Assembly (NCBI GenBank): GCA_019911785.1
Contig: JAIOJM010000392.1
Coordinates: forward strand, 1 to 5,261
Direction: 5' to 3'
Length of the DNA: 5,261 nucleotides
DNA from: Sulfuricella sp.
GTDB lineage: Bacteria; Pseudomonadota; Gammaproteobacteria; Burkholderiales; Sulfuricellaceae
Every line of letters begins with the position of its first letter. Position 1 is the stretch's first letter. The notes below the pieces were generated by a model. The model saw nothing but the letters and a program-made list of their open reading frames with translations. It searched no databases and was not told the origin of the DNA. Shown here one piece after another: positions 5,171-5,261 of the stretch. The position numbers and the translations under genes are program-made.

Positions 5171-5261
5171 CCGGGGCTGCCCGGCGGGCAGGTTACTTTT
5201 CTTGCTTCGCCAAGAAAAGTCACCAAAAGAAGGCGACCCACCCGCACCGGCCCTTCGGGCT
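5171..5261. repeat. Hairpin-rich repetitive element running off the right edge
   Basis: Three stems follow each other. The first is CCGGG (5171-5175) with CCCGG (5180-5184). The second is GGTTACTTTTCTTG (5191-5204) with CAAGAAAAGTCACC (5211-5224), with one mismatch and the loop CTTCGC. The third is GCCC (5250-5253) with GGGC (5257-5260). The motif of GGTTACTTTTCTTG, a short loop, the reverse complement and then AAAAGAAGGCGACCC is, from memory, a common intergenic repeat in proteobacterial genomes. An open frame from ATG 5087 or 5093 crosses it to the window edge, but its sequence is explained by the repeats. Confidence 0.55.

Noticed and set aside
5087..5261. Partial gene starting at ATG 5087 or 5093 and running off the edge
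   Set aside because: The frame passes through two palindromic repeats that explain the sequence, and the product (for example GGQVTFLASPRKVTKRRR) is what this repeat gives whenever it is translated. A real gene cannot be fully excluded without the next bases.
1..5261. CRISPR array, tRNA, rRNA or prophage genes
   Set aside because: No regularly spaced repeats, cloverleaf, rRNA-like sequence or phage protein motifs were seen.

Overview
The window looks like a chromosomal segment of a high-GC proteobacterium, most likely a betaproteobacterium. The evidence is gene order and protein similarity by eye: a TonB-type C-terminus, then yqgE/algH, ruvX (yqgF), pyrB and a PyrC-like gene, all on the + strand. 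No species can be named from the sequence alone.

Layout. Positions 1-138 are the 3' end of a TonB-like gene. Positions 139-245 are a spacer holding a divergent pair of REP-like hairpins (143-202) and a possible promoter that would make yqgE nearly leaderless. yqgE (246-806) is followed by a strong hairpin built of 7-base repeats (819-897), which lies directly before the GTG start of ruvX (901-1314). pyrB (1316-2269) and pyrC' (2271-3545) follow with gaps of one base, so ruvX-pyrB-pyrC' is almost certainly one transcript. PyrC' has lost the HxH pair and other metal-binding histidines of dihydroorotase. It therefore looks like the non-catalytic subunit that supports aspartate transcarbamoylase assembly in Pseudomonas-type enzymes. 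The pyrR gene often found between ruvX and pyrB in related operons is absent.

From about 3600 to 5090 the base composition drops sharply: 17 of 60 bases are G or C at 3661-3720, against 41 of 60 at 3241-3300. Two lipoprotein genes lie here on the - strand, convergent with the pyr operon. Each has a signal peptide with a lipobox, and they share a nearly identical SHOCT-type C-terminal tail of about 35 residues. Their remaining sequences are unrelated. The tails are about 85% identical in DNA over 103 bases, which suggests duplication or gene conversion of the tail alone. The pair is bracketed by two inverted copies of one palindromic repeat (3573-3598 and 5108-5133), which differ by a compensatory base-pair swap in the stem.

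Upstream of the outer lipoprotein gene there is a cluster of palindromes (5000-5021, 5030-5072) that could be operators. The right edge (5171-5261) is a hairpin-rich repetitive element that runs out of the window. The conserved part is pyrimidine biosynthesis plus housekeeping genes. The accessory part is the AT-rich SHOCT lipoprotein pair with its flanking repeats.
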